From an uncultured Enterobacteriaceae bacterium (GTDB lineage: Bacteria; Pseudomonadota; Gammaproteobacteria; Enterobacterales; Enterobacteriaceae): a stretch of 64,000 bases of DNA. The translations under genes and the position numbers were made by a program. Shown here piece after piece: positions 36,207-45,546 of this stretch (position 1 is its first letter; each line of letters starts with the position of its first letter). The stretch covers positions 186,001 to 250,000 of the forward strand of contig CAKZHC010000011.1 of NCBI GenBank assembly GCA_936920625.1, read 5' to 3'. The notes beneath the pieces were generated by a model. That model was not told the DNA's origin. It ran no database searches and saw only the letters and a program-made list of their open reading frames with translations.

Positions 36207-37385
36207 TTAACGTAAAACCCATCCGAGTGTTCTGGCAACAAACTGGTGACGCAGCAAGGGCAAATGATCCATCGCTATCAGGCCAGCATTGCGCACTACA
36301 ACTAACGGGGAATAACTATTAGTAAACAACCGAACCAGACCGTCGGCCAAATTCACTGTAATATCTGCATCTGACTCGCGCCGCTGCTGGTAACGCGCTA
36401 ATACTGCATAACTGCCCGGATCCTCTCCGGAACGCCAGGCGGATACAAGAGTTTCTGCCAGCGTCATCACATCACGCATAGCGAGATTGAATCCCTGCCC
36501 GGCAACAGGGTGTAGCGTCTGCGCCGCATTACCTGCCAGCACAACCCGATGTGATATCCTGTGTGTTGCCTGTTTGAGCATGAGAGGGTAACAGACGCGC
36601 TGGCCTGGGTTTGAGAAACGTCCAAGGCGCCAGCCAAAATTCTGTTGTAGCTTTTGGACAAAGGTAGCGTTGTCCCAGCTGCTGATAACCTGCTGATTGC
36701 GGGACGCATGGCACCAGACAAGGGCGCATCGCTGCCCCGGCATTGGCAGTAGTGCCAGCGGCCCCTGTTCGGTAAAACGCTCGAATGCACGCCCAAGATG
36801 GGGCTCTGACGTTGTGATATTAGCTATTATCGCCACCTGATTATAGGCGTGCTGCCGGAATGTGAAATGACACGCCTCCGCCACCTGAGAACAGCTGCCA
36901 TCCGCTGCTATTAGCAGGCTGCCCTGAACAGCTCCTCCCTGCACCAGGGTGACGGTTACATTGTCGTCCTGCCTTTTGACATCTTTCACTCTATCCGGAC
37001 AACATATGGTCAGGCCGGGAGCCTCAGAGAGTAAACGAAACAGGCTCTGCCCAACTTTATGCTGCTCCACGACATAGCCTAGTGCAGCAACACCGTAATC
37101 ACCGGCTTTAAGGGTGACAAATCCTCCATGGCCACGATCACTGACCTGTATTTCATCGATTGCCGTCGCACAAGATTTCAGATGAGGCCAGATATTTAAT
37201 CCGCTGAGTTGCTGACACGTGCCCTCCGCCAGAGCAATTGCCCGACTGTCGTAACCTGGATGATACTGTGAATTCTGGGTGATGGCTTCAATCAGCGTTA
37301 CTGGCATTGCACCGTCTGAAAGATGCGAGAGCGCCAGCGCCAGTGTTGCCCCGGCCATTCCCCCTCCGGAGATAATGATTCTCAT
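36207..37385 (-). CDS. ubiH: 2-octaprenyl-6-methoxyphenol hydroxylase UbiH
   Basis: FAD monooxygenase for C1 hydroxylation in ubiquinone synthesis; paralog of UbiI next door. 392 residues with GGGMAGATLALALSHLS at the N-terminus, IAADGSCSQVAEA in the middle and LAGNAAQTLHPVAGQGFNLA near residue 295. Its ATG overlaps the pepP stop by four bases (ATGA type), indicating coupling. Intact. Confidence 0.97.
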   Translation of the reverse strand: MRIIISGGGMAGATLALALSHLSDGAMPVTLIEAITQNSQYHPGYDSRAIALAEGTCQQLSGLNIWPHLKSCATAIDEIQVSDRGHGGFVTLKAGDYGVAALGYVVEQHKVGQSLFRLLSEAPGLTICCPDRVKDVKRQDDNVTVTLVQGGAVQGSLLIAADGSCSQVAEACHFTFRQHAYNQVAIIANITTSEPHLGRAFERFTEQGPLALLPMPGQRCALVWCHASRNQQVISSWDNATFVQKLQQNFGWRLGRFSNPGQRVCYPLMLKQATHRISHRVVLAGNAAQTLHPVAGQGFNLAMRDVMTLAETLVSAWRSGEDPGSYAVLARYQQRRESDADITVNLADGLVRLFTNSYSPLVVVRNAGLIAMDHLPLLRHQFVARTLGWVLR

Positions 37386-38695
37386 CGGGACGCTGCTGCC
37401 ATTAATGCTTCGATAGCATCAGGATCCTTAACGACACTATCGGTAAGATTGTCGTTACCGGAGGCATTGATAACAATATTATCTTCGATGCGGATACCGA
37501 TGCCACGAAAAGCCTCAGGCACTTTAGCATCCGGCGCAATGTACAGTCCGGGCTCAACAGTAATCACCATACCGGGTTCCAGAATGCGGTCCTGCCCGGC
37601 GCCGAATCCGCTCACATCATGTACATCCAGCCCCAGCCAGTGGGACAGACCATGCATATAAAACTGGCGGACAGCACCTTCCGCAATCAGCGTATCTGTA
37701 TCCCCTTTCAACAGGCCGATCGCCTGTAACATGGTTACCATGATTTGTATGACGTGCCCATTGACCTGTCTGATAGTCGTCCCCGGCCTCAGTAACTCCA
37801 GCGCCTTGTAAAACGATGCAAGAACAATGTCGTAAAGCGCCCGCTGTGCCACAGTAAATTTCCCATTAACCGGAAAAGTACGAGTGATATCAGCGGCGTA
37901 CCCATGATACTCACACCCCGCATCCACCAGCACCATTTCTCCCGCCTGCATCCGGCAGGAATTTTCAGTATAGTGCAGAATACACCCATTTTCCCCGGCA
38001 CCAACAATAGTGCTGTAGGCAGGGAAACGTGCACCATGGTATGTGAATTCGTGCTGAATCTCGGCTTCCAGCTGGTATTCATACATGTCGGGGCGGCAGC
38101 ATTGCATCGCCCGTGTGTGAGCCCGTGCACTAATGCGCCCTGCTTCCCGCATTATTTCCAGTTCTGCCGCAGATTTAAACAGACGCATTTCATGAACAAT
38201 TGGCCGCCAGTCTGTCAGGGTAGCTGGAGCCTGAAGATTATTACGTTCCCCCTGCCGTAATTGTTCCAGTGAAGAGAACACAATATCATCAGCAAAAGGG
38301 TAAAGCCCCTGAGCGTGATAAACGATGTCCAGACCACTTAGCAACAGCGGGAGCTGCCGGGCTGTATCATCCCAGGGAAGTGCACTGTCAACGCCCAGTT
38401 TTTCTAAAGCTGCCTCTTGTCCCAGACGGCGCTCTGACCAGATTTCCTGCGAAGGGCAGCGGACACGATTAAACAAAACACAACGATTAGTATTCTCACG
38501 GCTTTTGATAATAACTAGTAATGACTGCGGTTCATTAAACCCTGTCATGTACCAAAAATCGCTATTCTGACGAAATGGATAATCGCTATCCCTGCTGCGA
38601 GTGACTTCCGGTGCGGCGAAAAATAGCGCGGCACTACCTGCTACCATTTTTCTGGTTAACGCCTGACGGCGGCTGGCATACTCCTGTTGAATCAT
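37382..38695 (-). CDS. pepP: Xaa-Pro aminopeptidase PepP
   Basis: Removes N-terminal residues preceding proline; cytoplasmic dimetal peptidase of the pita-bread fold. 437 residues (E. coli 441). The metal ligands lie in LVDAGCEYHGYAADITRTFP (two Asp), HGLSHWLGLDVHD (His), VITVEPGLY (Glu) and GIRIEDNI (Glu). The N-terminal creatinase-like domain carries the family SRDSDYPFRQNSDFWYMTG. Second gene of the ygfB-pepP-ubiH-ubiI transcript, 37 bases after ygfB. Confidence 0.97.
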   Translation of the reverse strand: MIQQEYASRRQALTRKMVAGSAALFFAAPEVTRSRDSDYPFRQNSDFWYMTGFNEPQSLLVIIKSRENTNRCVLFNRVRCPSQEIWSERRLGQEAALEKLGVDSALPWDDTARQLPLLLSGLDIVYHAQGLYPFADDIVFSSLEQLRQGERNNLQAPATLTDWRPIVHEMRLFKSAAELEIMREAGRISARAHTRAMQCCRPDMYEYQLEAEIQHEFTYHGARFPAYSTIVGAGENGCILHYTENSCRMQAGEMVLVDAGCEYHGYAADITRTFPVNGKFTVAQRALYDIVLASFYKALELLRPGTTIRQVNGHVIQIMVTMLQAIGLLKGDTDTLIAEGAVRQFYMHGLSHWLGLDVHDVSGFGAGQDRILEPGMVITVEPGLYIAPDAKVPEAFRGIGIRIEDNIVINASGNDNLTDSVVKDPDAIEALMAAASR

Positions 38696-38732
38696 TATCG
38701 ACTCCCGAATTTTTCCCTTATGACAGTGTCAG

Positions 38733-39353
38733 TTAATGCAACGTTGGTTTTCCCCTCTCCTCCGTTCTGTTTTTAGAACTATGAAAAGTCTCGTGGAAGA
38801 GTAATGCGGCGACGCGCACATATTCGATGACCTCCTCCAAAGACGCCTCAAGCTCCTCACTGTCTTCGTCTTCGTCTTCGTCTTCGTCTTCGTCTTCGTC
38901 TTCGTCTTCGTCTTCGTCATAACCTAACTGGCCGATAGTTTTCAGATCATCTAAGGCTTCACTAATCTCACCTGTCACTTTATCCAGTTTCGGTTGTGTC
39001 ACTCCAAGCCCTAACAAAAAGTGATTGACCCAGCCAGCCAGGGCATCAGCGCGTTCATATACAGAAGCATTGTCATCATCTGGCAACAGTAATTGAAAAT
39101 CTAAATCATCATCCTGAAGTGCAACAGCGATTGTGCGTTGCATCTGTTCAAGTGGTTGATTGACTGTTTGTGAAAAAGCAGCACCGTCATTAGTCAAATC
39201 CTGTACCAGAGTATGCCAGCTTTTATCGTGCTCCCCTCCGCAGAGGATTCCACTGATCAAACCATGCATCTCTGCCGGAGTCATACCAACACCCTGCTCA
39301 GCGAGTGTCGCTGCCAGCATGTTATAACCAGGCATAATATTGGAGTGGAACAT
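38733..39353 (-). CDS. ygfB: UPF0149 protein YgfB with expanded Asp-Glu repeat
   Basis: A cytoplasmic protein of the YgfB/YecA (UPF0149) family, 206 residues, function not established. Conserved blocks: TPAEMHGLISGILCGG, ERADALAGWVNHFLLGLGVT, and EEVIEYVRVAALLFHETF. Between them, where E. coli has a short GYDEDEDQEE, this protein has 19 residues of strictly alternating Asp and Glu, encoded by nine tandem hexamers (38862-38918). The expansion is in frame, so the gene stays open; its acidic linker is simply longer. First gene of the pepP-ubiHI operon, divergent from zapA. Confidence 0.95.
   Translation of the reverse strand: MFHSNIMPGYNMLAATLAEQGVGMTPAEMHGLISGILCGGEHDKSWHTLVQDLTNDGAAFSQTVNQPLEQMQRTIAVALQDDDLDFQLLLPDDDNASVYERADALAGWVNHFLLGLGVTQPKLDKVTGEISEALDDLKTIGQLGYDEDEDEDEDEDEDEDEDEDSEELEASLEEVIEYVRVAALLFHETFHSSKNRTEERGKPTLH
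38862..38918 (-). repeat. Hexanucleotide microsatellite in ygfB
   Basis: Nine perfect tandem copies of TCTTCG on the plus strand (GAC-GAA codons on the minus strand) plus a partial unit. Each unit adds Asp-Glu, so copy change alters length without shifting frame. The opposite strand reads as alternating Lys-Thr, which is an artefact. Confidence 0.95.
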
Positions 39354-39525
39354 AGGTTTTCATCGTCGTTGACAAAGTAACTTCATGTTATGCTAACACC
39401 ATGTGCCGTGAGGATTCCAGATAAGGAGTTGGTTTCTCCTTAATTCTGGAATAGTTAATGTCGTGCCCTCGTGATCAGCCGGCAGGCAAAGCGCAGTGAG
39501 CACAATAATCTTTCAGGAAGGTGGC

Positions 39526-39855
39526 ATGTCTGGACAACCCGTCGATATACAAATTTTTGGACGCTCGCTGAGAGTAAATTGTCCGTCTGAACAAAAAGAT
39601 GCCTTAAATGTAGCGGCAGACGACCTGACCCGCCGACTACAGGATTTGAAGGTCCGCACCAGAGTGACCAATACCGAACAGCTGGTATTTATTGCCGCAC
39701 TGAATCTCTGCCATGAACTGGCGCGGGAAAAAGACAAGACTCGCGATTACGCAACGAATATGGAGCAGCGTATACGAATATTACAGCAGACTATAGAGCA
39801 GGCATTAGTTGAGCAAGGCCGTATCACCGAACGCCAGGAGACCAAATTCGAGTAA
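39526..39855 (+). CDS. zapA: Cell division protein ZapA
   Basis: ZapA bundles FtsZ protofilaments at mid-cell. 109 residues from ATG 39526, which follows AGGAAGGTGG; the upstream in-frame ATG at 39496 is not used. The N-terminal domain MSGQPVDIQIFGRSLRVNCP and the long C-terminal coiled coil (MEQRIRILQQTIEQALVEQG) match the family at full length. 6S RNA and fau follow downstream in the usual order. Intact. Confidence 0.97.
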   Translation: MSGQPVDIQIFGRSLRVNCPSEQKDALNVAADDLTRRLQDLKVRTRVTNTEQLVFIAALNLCHELAREKDKTRDYATNMEQRIRILQQTIEQALVEQGRITERQETKFE

Positions 39856-39896
39856 CACTCCAGTCCGGCATGTGATATAATTACAGAGATAGTGAT

Positions 39897-40078
39897 ATTC
39901 TCTGAGATGTTTGCAAGCGGTCTCATCCCCTGAGCCGATATTTCAACACTACAGAGTGTGACATATCACAGTTTGTGAGCATGCCCGATTATACGGGAAG
40001 CCTAATGACTGCGTCGTTACACTCACCTTGAACCACGGGTTCAAGGGTTACAGTCCGCTGCGGCATCTTGGAGATCTC
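39897..40078 (+). ncRNA. ssrS: 6S RNA
   Basis: 6S RNA binds the sigma-70 RNA polymerase holoenzyme and damps transcription in stationary phase. The sequence between zapA and fau matches the enteric 6S RNA at both ends and in the middle: TCTCTGAGATGTTTGCAAGCG at the 5' side, CCCCTGAGCCGATATTTCA, GTGAGCATGC, and CCTTGAACCACGGGTTCAAG then GGTTACAG ... GCGGCATCTTGGAGAT at the 3' side. The ends pair (CTCTGAGAT with ATCTTGGAGAT region) to close the rod. Exact ends are estimated by comparison with E. coli (about 183 nt). It is followed by fau in the conserved order. Confidence 0.92.
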
Positions 40079-40313
40079 TGATTTTAGTGCCAGTGTTAAC
40101 CACAGCTTTAAGTAAATTTAGCACTATCTCATCCTCATCAGTACTTGTTTGCCCTGCCTGTTTCGTCCCATTCATAGCCCCACACCATACCCGGCCTGCA
40201 CCTGGCTCAGGTGTTTACCTTACCCTGTTTACTTTTCTGACGCCTTATCTGTTACAGTCTGCTTTCACAATGTATATTGGGCTGAGTCAAAGGGACAGAG
40301 GAGTACAGATGGC

Positions 40314-40952
40314 ATGACCTGTGCACTAGAGCATCATCGTCGTGAGAAAATCCGTAAGCAGATGCGCCAGCGGCGTCGTGCGCTCAGTAATGAACAGCGG
40401 CAGCAGGCGGGAGAGCAGATTGCCAGACATGCCATGGATTTCGCCCCTGTCCGTACTGCGCAAAATATCGCAGTATTTTTGGCCCATGATGGAGAACCTG
40501 ATACAAGCCCCCTGATTGCCCGGCTCTGGAACGAGAAAAAACAGCTCTGTATGCCTGTTTTACACCCTTTCTCTCGTGGGCAGCTGCTGTTTTTGCGCTA
40601 TACCCCGGATACTGTATTAGTCAGCAATCGCTTTGGTATTCCCGAACCTGCACTGGATATTCGTAACCTGGTCCCCCTGAATACGCTCGATCTGATATTC
40701 GTGCCGCTGGTTGCGTTCGATAATCATGGGCAGCGCCTTGGGCAAGGGGGCGGCTTTTATGATCGCACCTTACAGAACCGGAGCCAGTATTCTCTTCTGC
40801 CAATCGGGCTGGCGCATGATTTTCAATATATCCCCACCCTGCCCCGAGCCACATGGGATGTCCCGCTTCCAGTATTGATCACCCCAGCGAAGTTATGGCA
40901 ATGGGAATCGATGAGAGCTGGCCCGCAGGAAAATAGTGATGTAATTTTTTAA
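40314..40952 (+). CDS. fau: 5-formyltetrahydrofolate cyclo-ligase family protein
   Basis: The family converts 5-formyl-THF to 5,10-methenyl-THF with ATP. 212 residues from ATG 40314, behind GAGGAG; the open frame extends to 40149 but that part overlaps the 6S-fau spacer. Conserved elements: the basic RQRRRALSNEQ N-terminus, PVLHPFS, VPLVAFDNHGQRLGQGGGFYDRTL (substrate and Mg-ATP site) and the C-terminal WDVPLPVLIT. Downstream of 6S RNA, with which it is co-transcribed in relatives. Slightly longer than E. coli (182 residues) at both ends. Confidence 0.93.
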   Translation: MTCALEHHRREKIRKQMRQRRRALSNEQRQQAGEQIARHAMDFAPVRTAQNIAVFLAHDGEPDTSPLIARLWNEKKQLCMPVLHPFSRGQLLFLRYTPDTVLVSNRFGIPEPALDIRNLVPLNTLDLIFVPLVAFDNHGQRLGQGGGFYDRTLQNRSQYSLLPIGLAHDFQYIPTLPRATWDVPLPVLITPAKLWQWESMRAGPQENSDVIF

Positions 40953-41063
40953 AATTTTCTGCTCACCATGCCATTATTGCTACGCTACAGACAGTAAGTG
41001 GCGTGATGGCAAGCCCCTGGGCATCCGGTCTGAATGGGCTGTCTATCAGCCTGCCGCTTCCTG

Positions 41064-42302
41064 TCAGTAGAGCAGACGGGCACGGATTGTGCCTGGGATC
41101 GTTTTCATGAGCTGAAGCGCTCTGTGTGATGCCTCCTGACGGGCATCAATATCAATAACAACATAACCTACCATCGCGCTGGTTTGCAGATATTGTGCGG
41201 CAATATTAATTTGCTGATCGGCAAAAATCTGGTTGATTGCCGTCAGCACACCCGGACGATTTTCATGAATATGCAGTAAACGACTGGCAGATGCTCCATG
41301 AACAGGCAACGATACCTCAGGGAAGTTAACCGCTGAGAGCGTTGAGCCATTATCAGAATATTTTGCAAGCTTACCTGCCACTTCAATGCCAATATTCTGC
41401 TGTGCTTCCTGGGTAGAGCCACCGATGTGGGGCGTCAGGAGAACGTTATCAAACTCACGTAATGGAGAATCGAAAGGATCGCTGTTGCTGGCTGGCTCAG
41501 CTGGAAATACATCGATGGCTGCCCCCGCCAGATGTTTATCGGTAAGCGCCTGGCACAAAGCGGGGATATCTACCACAGTGCCGCGGGAGGCGTTGATTAA
41601 AAGTGCGCCTGGTTTCATCATCGCCAGCTCTCTGGCACTGATCATATTTTTAGTCGATGGCGTATCGGGAACGTGCAGACTAATCACATCGCTCATATTC
41701 AGCAGATCGGAGAGATGCTGTACCTGAGTAGCATTTCCAAGAGGAAGTTTATTTTCGATATCGAAGAAAAAGATATGCATCCCGAGGCTTTCGGCCAGCA
41801 CCCCCAGTTGCATGCCAATATGGCCATAGCCGATGATTCCAAGTTTTTTACCCCGAGCCTCATAACTGCCTGCGGCTTGTTTACTCCAGATACCACGATG
41901 TGCCTGCGCATTGGCCTGCGGAATGCCCCGTAGCATCAGTAGTAATTCACCTATTACCAGCTCTGCAACAGAGCGGGTGTTGGAAAAAGGAGCATTGAAA
42001 ACCGGAATTCCTCTTTGAGCAGCAGCGTTAAGGTCAACCTGATTAGTGCCAATGCAAAAACAACCTACCGCTACCAGCTTCTCTGCTACAGAGAAGATCT
42101 CCTCATTCAGATGAGTACGGGAACGAATACCAATAAAATGCACATCGCGGACAGCTGCCATCAATTCTGCATGATCAAGGGCAACTTTATGGAATTCGAT
42201 GTTGTTGTATCCAGCCGCACGCAGGTTATCCAGCGCATTTTGGTGAACCCCCTCAACCAACAGAAATTTAATTTTGTCTTTATTCAGTGAAACCTTTGTC
42301 AT
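41064..42302 (-). CDS. serA: D-3-phosphoglycerate dehydrogenase
   Basis: First step of serine synthesis: oxidises 3-phosphoglycerate with NAD. 412 residues. The Rossmann loop is GIIGYGHIGMQLGVLAE, substrate and catalytic residues lie in GCFCIGTNQVDL, NASRGTVVDI and LTPHIGGSTQEAQ (catalytic His). The C-terminal ACT domain (RPGVLTAINQIFADQQINIAAQYLQT) is the serine-feedback site. Feeds gcvTHP/serine-glycine one-carbon flow with the genes nearby. Intact. Confidence 0.98.
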   Translation of the reverse strand: MTKVSLNKDKIKFLLVEGVHQNALDNLRAAGYNNIEFHKVALDHAELMAAVRDVHFIGIRSRTHLNEEIFSVAEKLVAVGCFCIGTNQVDLNAAAQRGIPVFNAPFSNTRSVAELVIGELLLMLRGIPQANAQAHRGIWSKQAAGSYEARGKKLGIIGYGHIGMQLGVLAESLGMHIFFFDIENKLPLGNATQVQHLSDLLNMSDVISLHVPDTPSTKNMISARELAMMKPGALLINASRGTVVDIPALCQALTDKHLAGAAIDVFPAEPASNSDPFDSPLREFDNVLLTPHIGGSTQEAQQNIGIEVAGKLAKYSDNGSTLSAVNFPEVSLPVHGASASRLLHIHENRPGVLTAINQIFADQQINIAAQYLQTSAMVGYVVIDIDARQEASHRALQLMKTIPGTIRARLLY

Positions 42303-42404
42303 TTCCCTACCCTATTTCTACCTTTTGTTGGCGGTATACGAGTCGCTGACAGACACCAGCCTCAACTCACCATAATCAAATTACGTCTGAAATTAGGAAA
42401 ACGA

Positions 42405-42686
42405 TTAATCAGACTTTTTGTGCAGATCATTTACACATGAGTAACGTTGGTATGTACAGTAAAAATTTTGCCTGATCAGGCGGAAATACCAATTGCGAAG
42501 AGGTTTTAGCCATAATGCGGCAAAAGCTAATACGCTGCCCACAGCAATAACGGCTGTCCGAAAATAGAGCGTCGGATAAATCTGGTATTGAAAATAGTCG
42601 GGTAGTACCCAAAGTAACCCCGCCAGTAATCCGATGCCGATAATACCCCAGCCTGTTGGGGAGGAGATCACAACCAGTTTAGGCAT
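42405..42686 (-). CDS. Small membrane protein of unknown function
   Basis: 93 residues. MPKLVVISSPTGWGIIGIGL is a short N-terminal segment followed by two hydrophobic stretches (GIIGIGLLAGLLWVLPDYF and TAVIAVGSVLAFAALWL) and a basic C-terminus (FRLIRQNFYCTYQRYSC). A GGAAG site seven bases before the ATG supports translation. It lies between serA and rpiA, adjacent in E. coli apart from small genes. I recognise no family. Its topology suggests an inner-membrane protein with both ends on one side. Confidence 0.6.
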   Translation of the reverse strand: MPKLVVISSPTGWGIIGIGLLAGLLWVLPDYFQYQIYPTLYFRTAVIAVGSVLAFAALWLKPLRNWYFRLIRQNFYCTYQRYSCVNDLHKKSD

Positions 42687-42989
42687 AAAATACTTCCTGT
42701 AATTTAATTGCTATTGTGATAACCACTAAATACTAGTCCCGACAGGCGACAATAACTTTCATCCCATTGATGTTGTAGCACGCAGCCGGGCAGCAATTGC
42801 CTGCACGGCTGCAAAAATTTAATTAAGTCAGGCAATCGTATGATATGGCACGATGAAAGCGACAGCCTGACTAGCCGGGCGGCATAATATCACAGCCCGT
42901 CTATACTCTGTTGTGATTATTGGTACTATTTTGGCAACTAAATGTGAGAAAGTTTGAGTCTTAAATCAGAGAAAATGAGCCCGGTGTAC
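42687..42989. other. Intergenic region upstream of the small membrane gene
   Basis: About 300 bases between rpiA and the 93-residue gene, both on the minus strand. No ORF or RNA gene is recognised; it should contain the promoter of the small gene. Confidence 0.45.
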
Positions 42990-43649
42990 TCACTTCACTA
43001 TCTTTTTTACCCCTTGTGGTGTCCCAATCAATGCCACATCAGCTCCTCTGGCAGCAAACAATCCAACGGTTACCACTCCTGGCAATGCATTTATGGTTTG
43101 CTCCAGTTTACAGGGCTCAGTAATAGTTAAGTTATGCACATCAATAATGATGTTGCCGTTATCTGTCACCACACAGCGACGGTACTCAGGTACGCCTCCT
43201 AACTTGCTCAATTCGCGACTGATATAGGTGCGTGCCGAGGGAATAACCTCTACAGGCAGGGGAAACTTACCTAAAATTTCCACTTGTTTAGTCTGGTCGG
43301 CAATACAAATAAATTTTTCTGCCACCGCCGCAACTATCTTTTCTTGTGTCAGCGCGGCACCTCCCCCTTTAATCATCTGCATCTCATTGTTAATTTCATC
43401 AGCCCCATCAACATAAATTGCAAGCTGCTCTACCTCGTTAAGATCAAAGATGGGGATGCCCAGACTTAACAGCTTTTCTGTAGAAACTTTAGAACTGGAT
43501 ACTGCCCCCTTAATCTGATCTCTGACTGAAGCCAGCGCGTCGATGAAAAAGGCAGCCGTCGTACCCGTTCCAACACCTACGATCGTATTGGCGGTAACAT
43601 ACTCAAGTGCGGCCCAGCCGACATCTCTTTTTAATTGATTTTGTGTCAT
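42990..43649 (-). CDS. rpiA: Ribose-5-phosphate isomerase A
   Basis: Interconverts ribose-5-phosphate and ribulose-5-phosphate in the pentose phosphate pathway. 219 residues from ATG 43649 (MTQNQLKRDVGWAALEYV), the family start; the frame is open eleven codons further upstream. Motifs: VGVGTGTTAAFFID, the catalytic Asp pair in IYVDGADEIN, KGGGAALTQEK and NPG-type end GTPQGVKKIVK. Divergent from argP as in E. coli. Intact. Confidence 0.97.
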   Translation of the reverse strand: MTQNQLKRDVGWAALEYVTANTIVGVGTGTTAAFFIDALASVRDQIKGAVSSSKVSTEKLLSLGIPIFDLNEVEQLAIYVDGADEINNEMQMIKGGGAALTQEKIVAAVAEKFICIADQTKQVEILGKFPLPVEVIPSARTYISRELSKLGGVPEYRRCVVTDNGNIIIDVHNLTITEPCKLEQTINALPGVVTVGLFAARGADVALIGTPQGVKKIVK

Positions 43650-43883
43650 AAGTGTTAAACCCGTGCTTCTGATAGCTGACATTAGTATAAAGAACTCTTC
43701 TTTGAATTACTTCTCTGCTTTTACCATAATTAATTTCAGCCAAAACCTGTAAAGTGGCCACAGAGCTCTGCCTTGCTCGGCAGTATCGGAATGAAAGCAG
43801 AGCGTGTCTGCATTAGTTTTCTGCCATTCGTTTGACCATGTGCAGCCAGCATCAATTACATTTCAAGGAGAGCGATTACGCGA

Positions 43884-44792
43884 ATGAAACGCCCGGATTA
43901 TCGTACGCTTCAGGCTCTGGATGCTGTAATCCGCGAACGCGGTTTTGAGCGTGCTGCCCAGAAGCTCTGTATTACACAATCAGCAGTATCGCAGCGTATT
44001 AAACAGCTTGAACATACCTTTGGCCAGCCTTTACTGGTACGCACCGTTCCCCCCCGCCCGACAGAACAGGGGCAGAGGCTGTTGGCATTACTACATCAGG
44101 TCGAATTACTGGAACAAGAGTGGCTTGGCGATGACAATGGCGGAGTCTGCACACCACTGTATCTTTCACTAGCCGTCAACGCTGACAGTCTGGCAACGTG
44201 GTTGCTACCTGCGCTGAAAGACGTTCTGAGCAATTCTCCAATTCGTCTCAATTTGCAGGTTGAGGATGAAGGCCGCACACTGGAGCGTTTACGCCGGGGG
44301 GAGGTTGTTGGCGCTGTCAGTATTCAATCACAGCCATTACCCAGCTGTCTGGTTGATAAACTGGGCGCGCTGGATTATTTGTTTGTCAGCTCTGGGGATT
44401 TTGCCCGCCACTATTTCCCAAATGGCGTCACACGTTCTGCACTGCAAAAGGCACCTGCCGTGGCTTTTGATCACCTTGATGATATGCACCAGGCATTTTT
44501 ACAGCAACACTTCGGGCTGCCGCCGGGAAGCGTGCCGTGCCACATTGTCAACTCCTCAGAAGCCTTTGTACAACTGGCGCGTCAGGGGACCACCTGTTGT
44601 ATGATCCCGCATTTGCAAATCGGTAAGTATCTGAAATCGGGCGAACTGGTTGATTTAACACCGGGCCTCTGGCAGCGGCGGATGCTTTACTTACACCGCT
44701 TCGCGCCAGAGAGTGGGCTTGTACGTCAGGTCACCAGTGCGTTGATCTGTAGTGCCAGACGTACCCTGCGTCAGGATGACCCCACCCCATAA
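43884..44792 (+). CDS. argP: LysR-type regulator ArgP (IciA)
   Basis: Regulator that senses arginine and lysine and controls argO and lysine-related genes. 302 residues. The N-terminal winged helix-turn-helix is in YRTLQALDAVIRERGFERAAQ followed by QSAVSQRIKQLEHTFGQPLL (residues about 5-50). The periplasmic-binding-like effector domain follows. The start MKRPDYRTLQ matches the family, with CAAGGAGAG upstream. Divergent from rpiA. With no lysR next to lysA in this window, ArgP could carry more of the lysine response, but that is inference. Confidence 0.95.
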   Translation: MKRPDYRTLQALDAVIRERGFERAAQKLCITQSAVSQRIKQLEHTFGQPLLVRTVPPRPTEQGQRLLALLHQVELLEQEWLGDDNGGVCTPLYLSLAVNADSLATWLLPALKDVLSNSPIRLNLQVEDEGRTLERLRRGEVVGAVSIQSQPLPSCLVDKLGALDYLFVSSGDFARHYFPNGVTRSALQKAPAVAFDHLDDMHQAFLQQHFGLPPGSVPCHIVNSSEAFVQLARQGTTCCMIPHLQIGKYLKSGELVDLTPGLWQRRMLYLHRFAPESGLVRQVTSALICSARRTLRQDDPTP

Positions 44793-44832
44793 TAAGTAAA
44801 GACGAGGCAGGATAGTCTGTCTGGTGGTCCGG

Positions 44833-45546
44833 TTACTGCGTCAGATTTAGCTGGAATACCACATCAACCCGATCATCAAAATGGATACTTTGCTGTTCAT
44901 AGGTCTCTGACGCTGAGTTTGAAGCTGCCGTTGCAAAAACCCGCATCACTGGCGCTGACTGGTAATTGCCACCGTGGTAGCGAATGCTGTAAACCGGACC
45001 CAGTTTTGCATTAAATCCTTTTGCCAGCACTGAGGCCTGATTGATAGCATCTTTGATAGCCAGCTCGCGCGCGTTATCACGATACTGTTGCGGGTTAGCT
45101 ACTCCGAGCTGTATAGAATGAATCTCATTAAGACCGGCTTTCAACGCTCCATCGAGCAGATCGCTTAGCATATCCAGTTTACGCAAGGTTACTTTTACCT
45201 GACGGGTAGCCCTGTACCCTTTGAGGTGCGATTTGCCGCCTTTCGAGTAATCATACTCGGGTTCAGTACGCAGATTAGCCGCATCAATGTCCGGCTTTTG
45301 AATACCCTGTTTTAGGAGAAGATTAAAGTACTCCCTGACTCTGGAATCAGCTTGTTTTTTGGCCTCAGCCGCCGTATTGGCAGAAACATTAACTTCTATA
45401 CTAAGAGACGCAATATCTGGAGTAGCATCAACACTTGCGTAGCCAGAAGTCATTACATGAGGTCCATCAGGAAGGTCGGCTGATTGTACAGTAAAAGAGA
45501 GCGCGCTAAGCCCTAGCATAGTAACGCATGCCAGTGTTTTAATCAT
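44833..45546 (-). CDS. yggE: Periplasmic SIMPL-domain protein YggE
   Basis: A DUF541 (SIMPL) protein linked in E. coli to oxidative-stress tolerance; molecular role unclear. 237 residues from ATG 45546, nine bases after GGAGG; a longer frame from 45630 is unlikely. The signal peptide MIKTLACVTMLGLSALSFTVQSA is clear. The repeated beta-rich core shows ISIEVNVSA-like strands, VTLRKLDMLSDLLDGAL and the C-terminal RVDVVFQL. Convergent with argP. Confidence 0.92.
   Translation of the reverse strand: MIKTLACVTMLGLSALSFTVQSADLPDGPHVMTSGYASVDATPDIASLSIEVNVSANTAAEAKKQADSRVREYFNLLLKQGIQKPDIDAANLRTEPEYDYSKGGKSHLKGYRATRQVKVTLRKLDMLSDLLDGALKAGLNEIHSIQLGVANPQQYRDNARELAIKDAINQASVLAKGFNAKLGPVYSIRYHGGNYQSAPVMRVFATAASNSASETYEQQSIHFDDRVDVVFQLNLTQ

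Noticed and set aside
38729..38920. Lys-Thr repeat frame antisense to ygfB
   Set aside because: Pure artefact of the hexamer repeat read in another frame.
40149..40313. N-terminal extension of fau
   Set aside because: Lies between 6S RNA and the ribosome site at 40297; the family start and GAGGAG favour ATG 40314.
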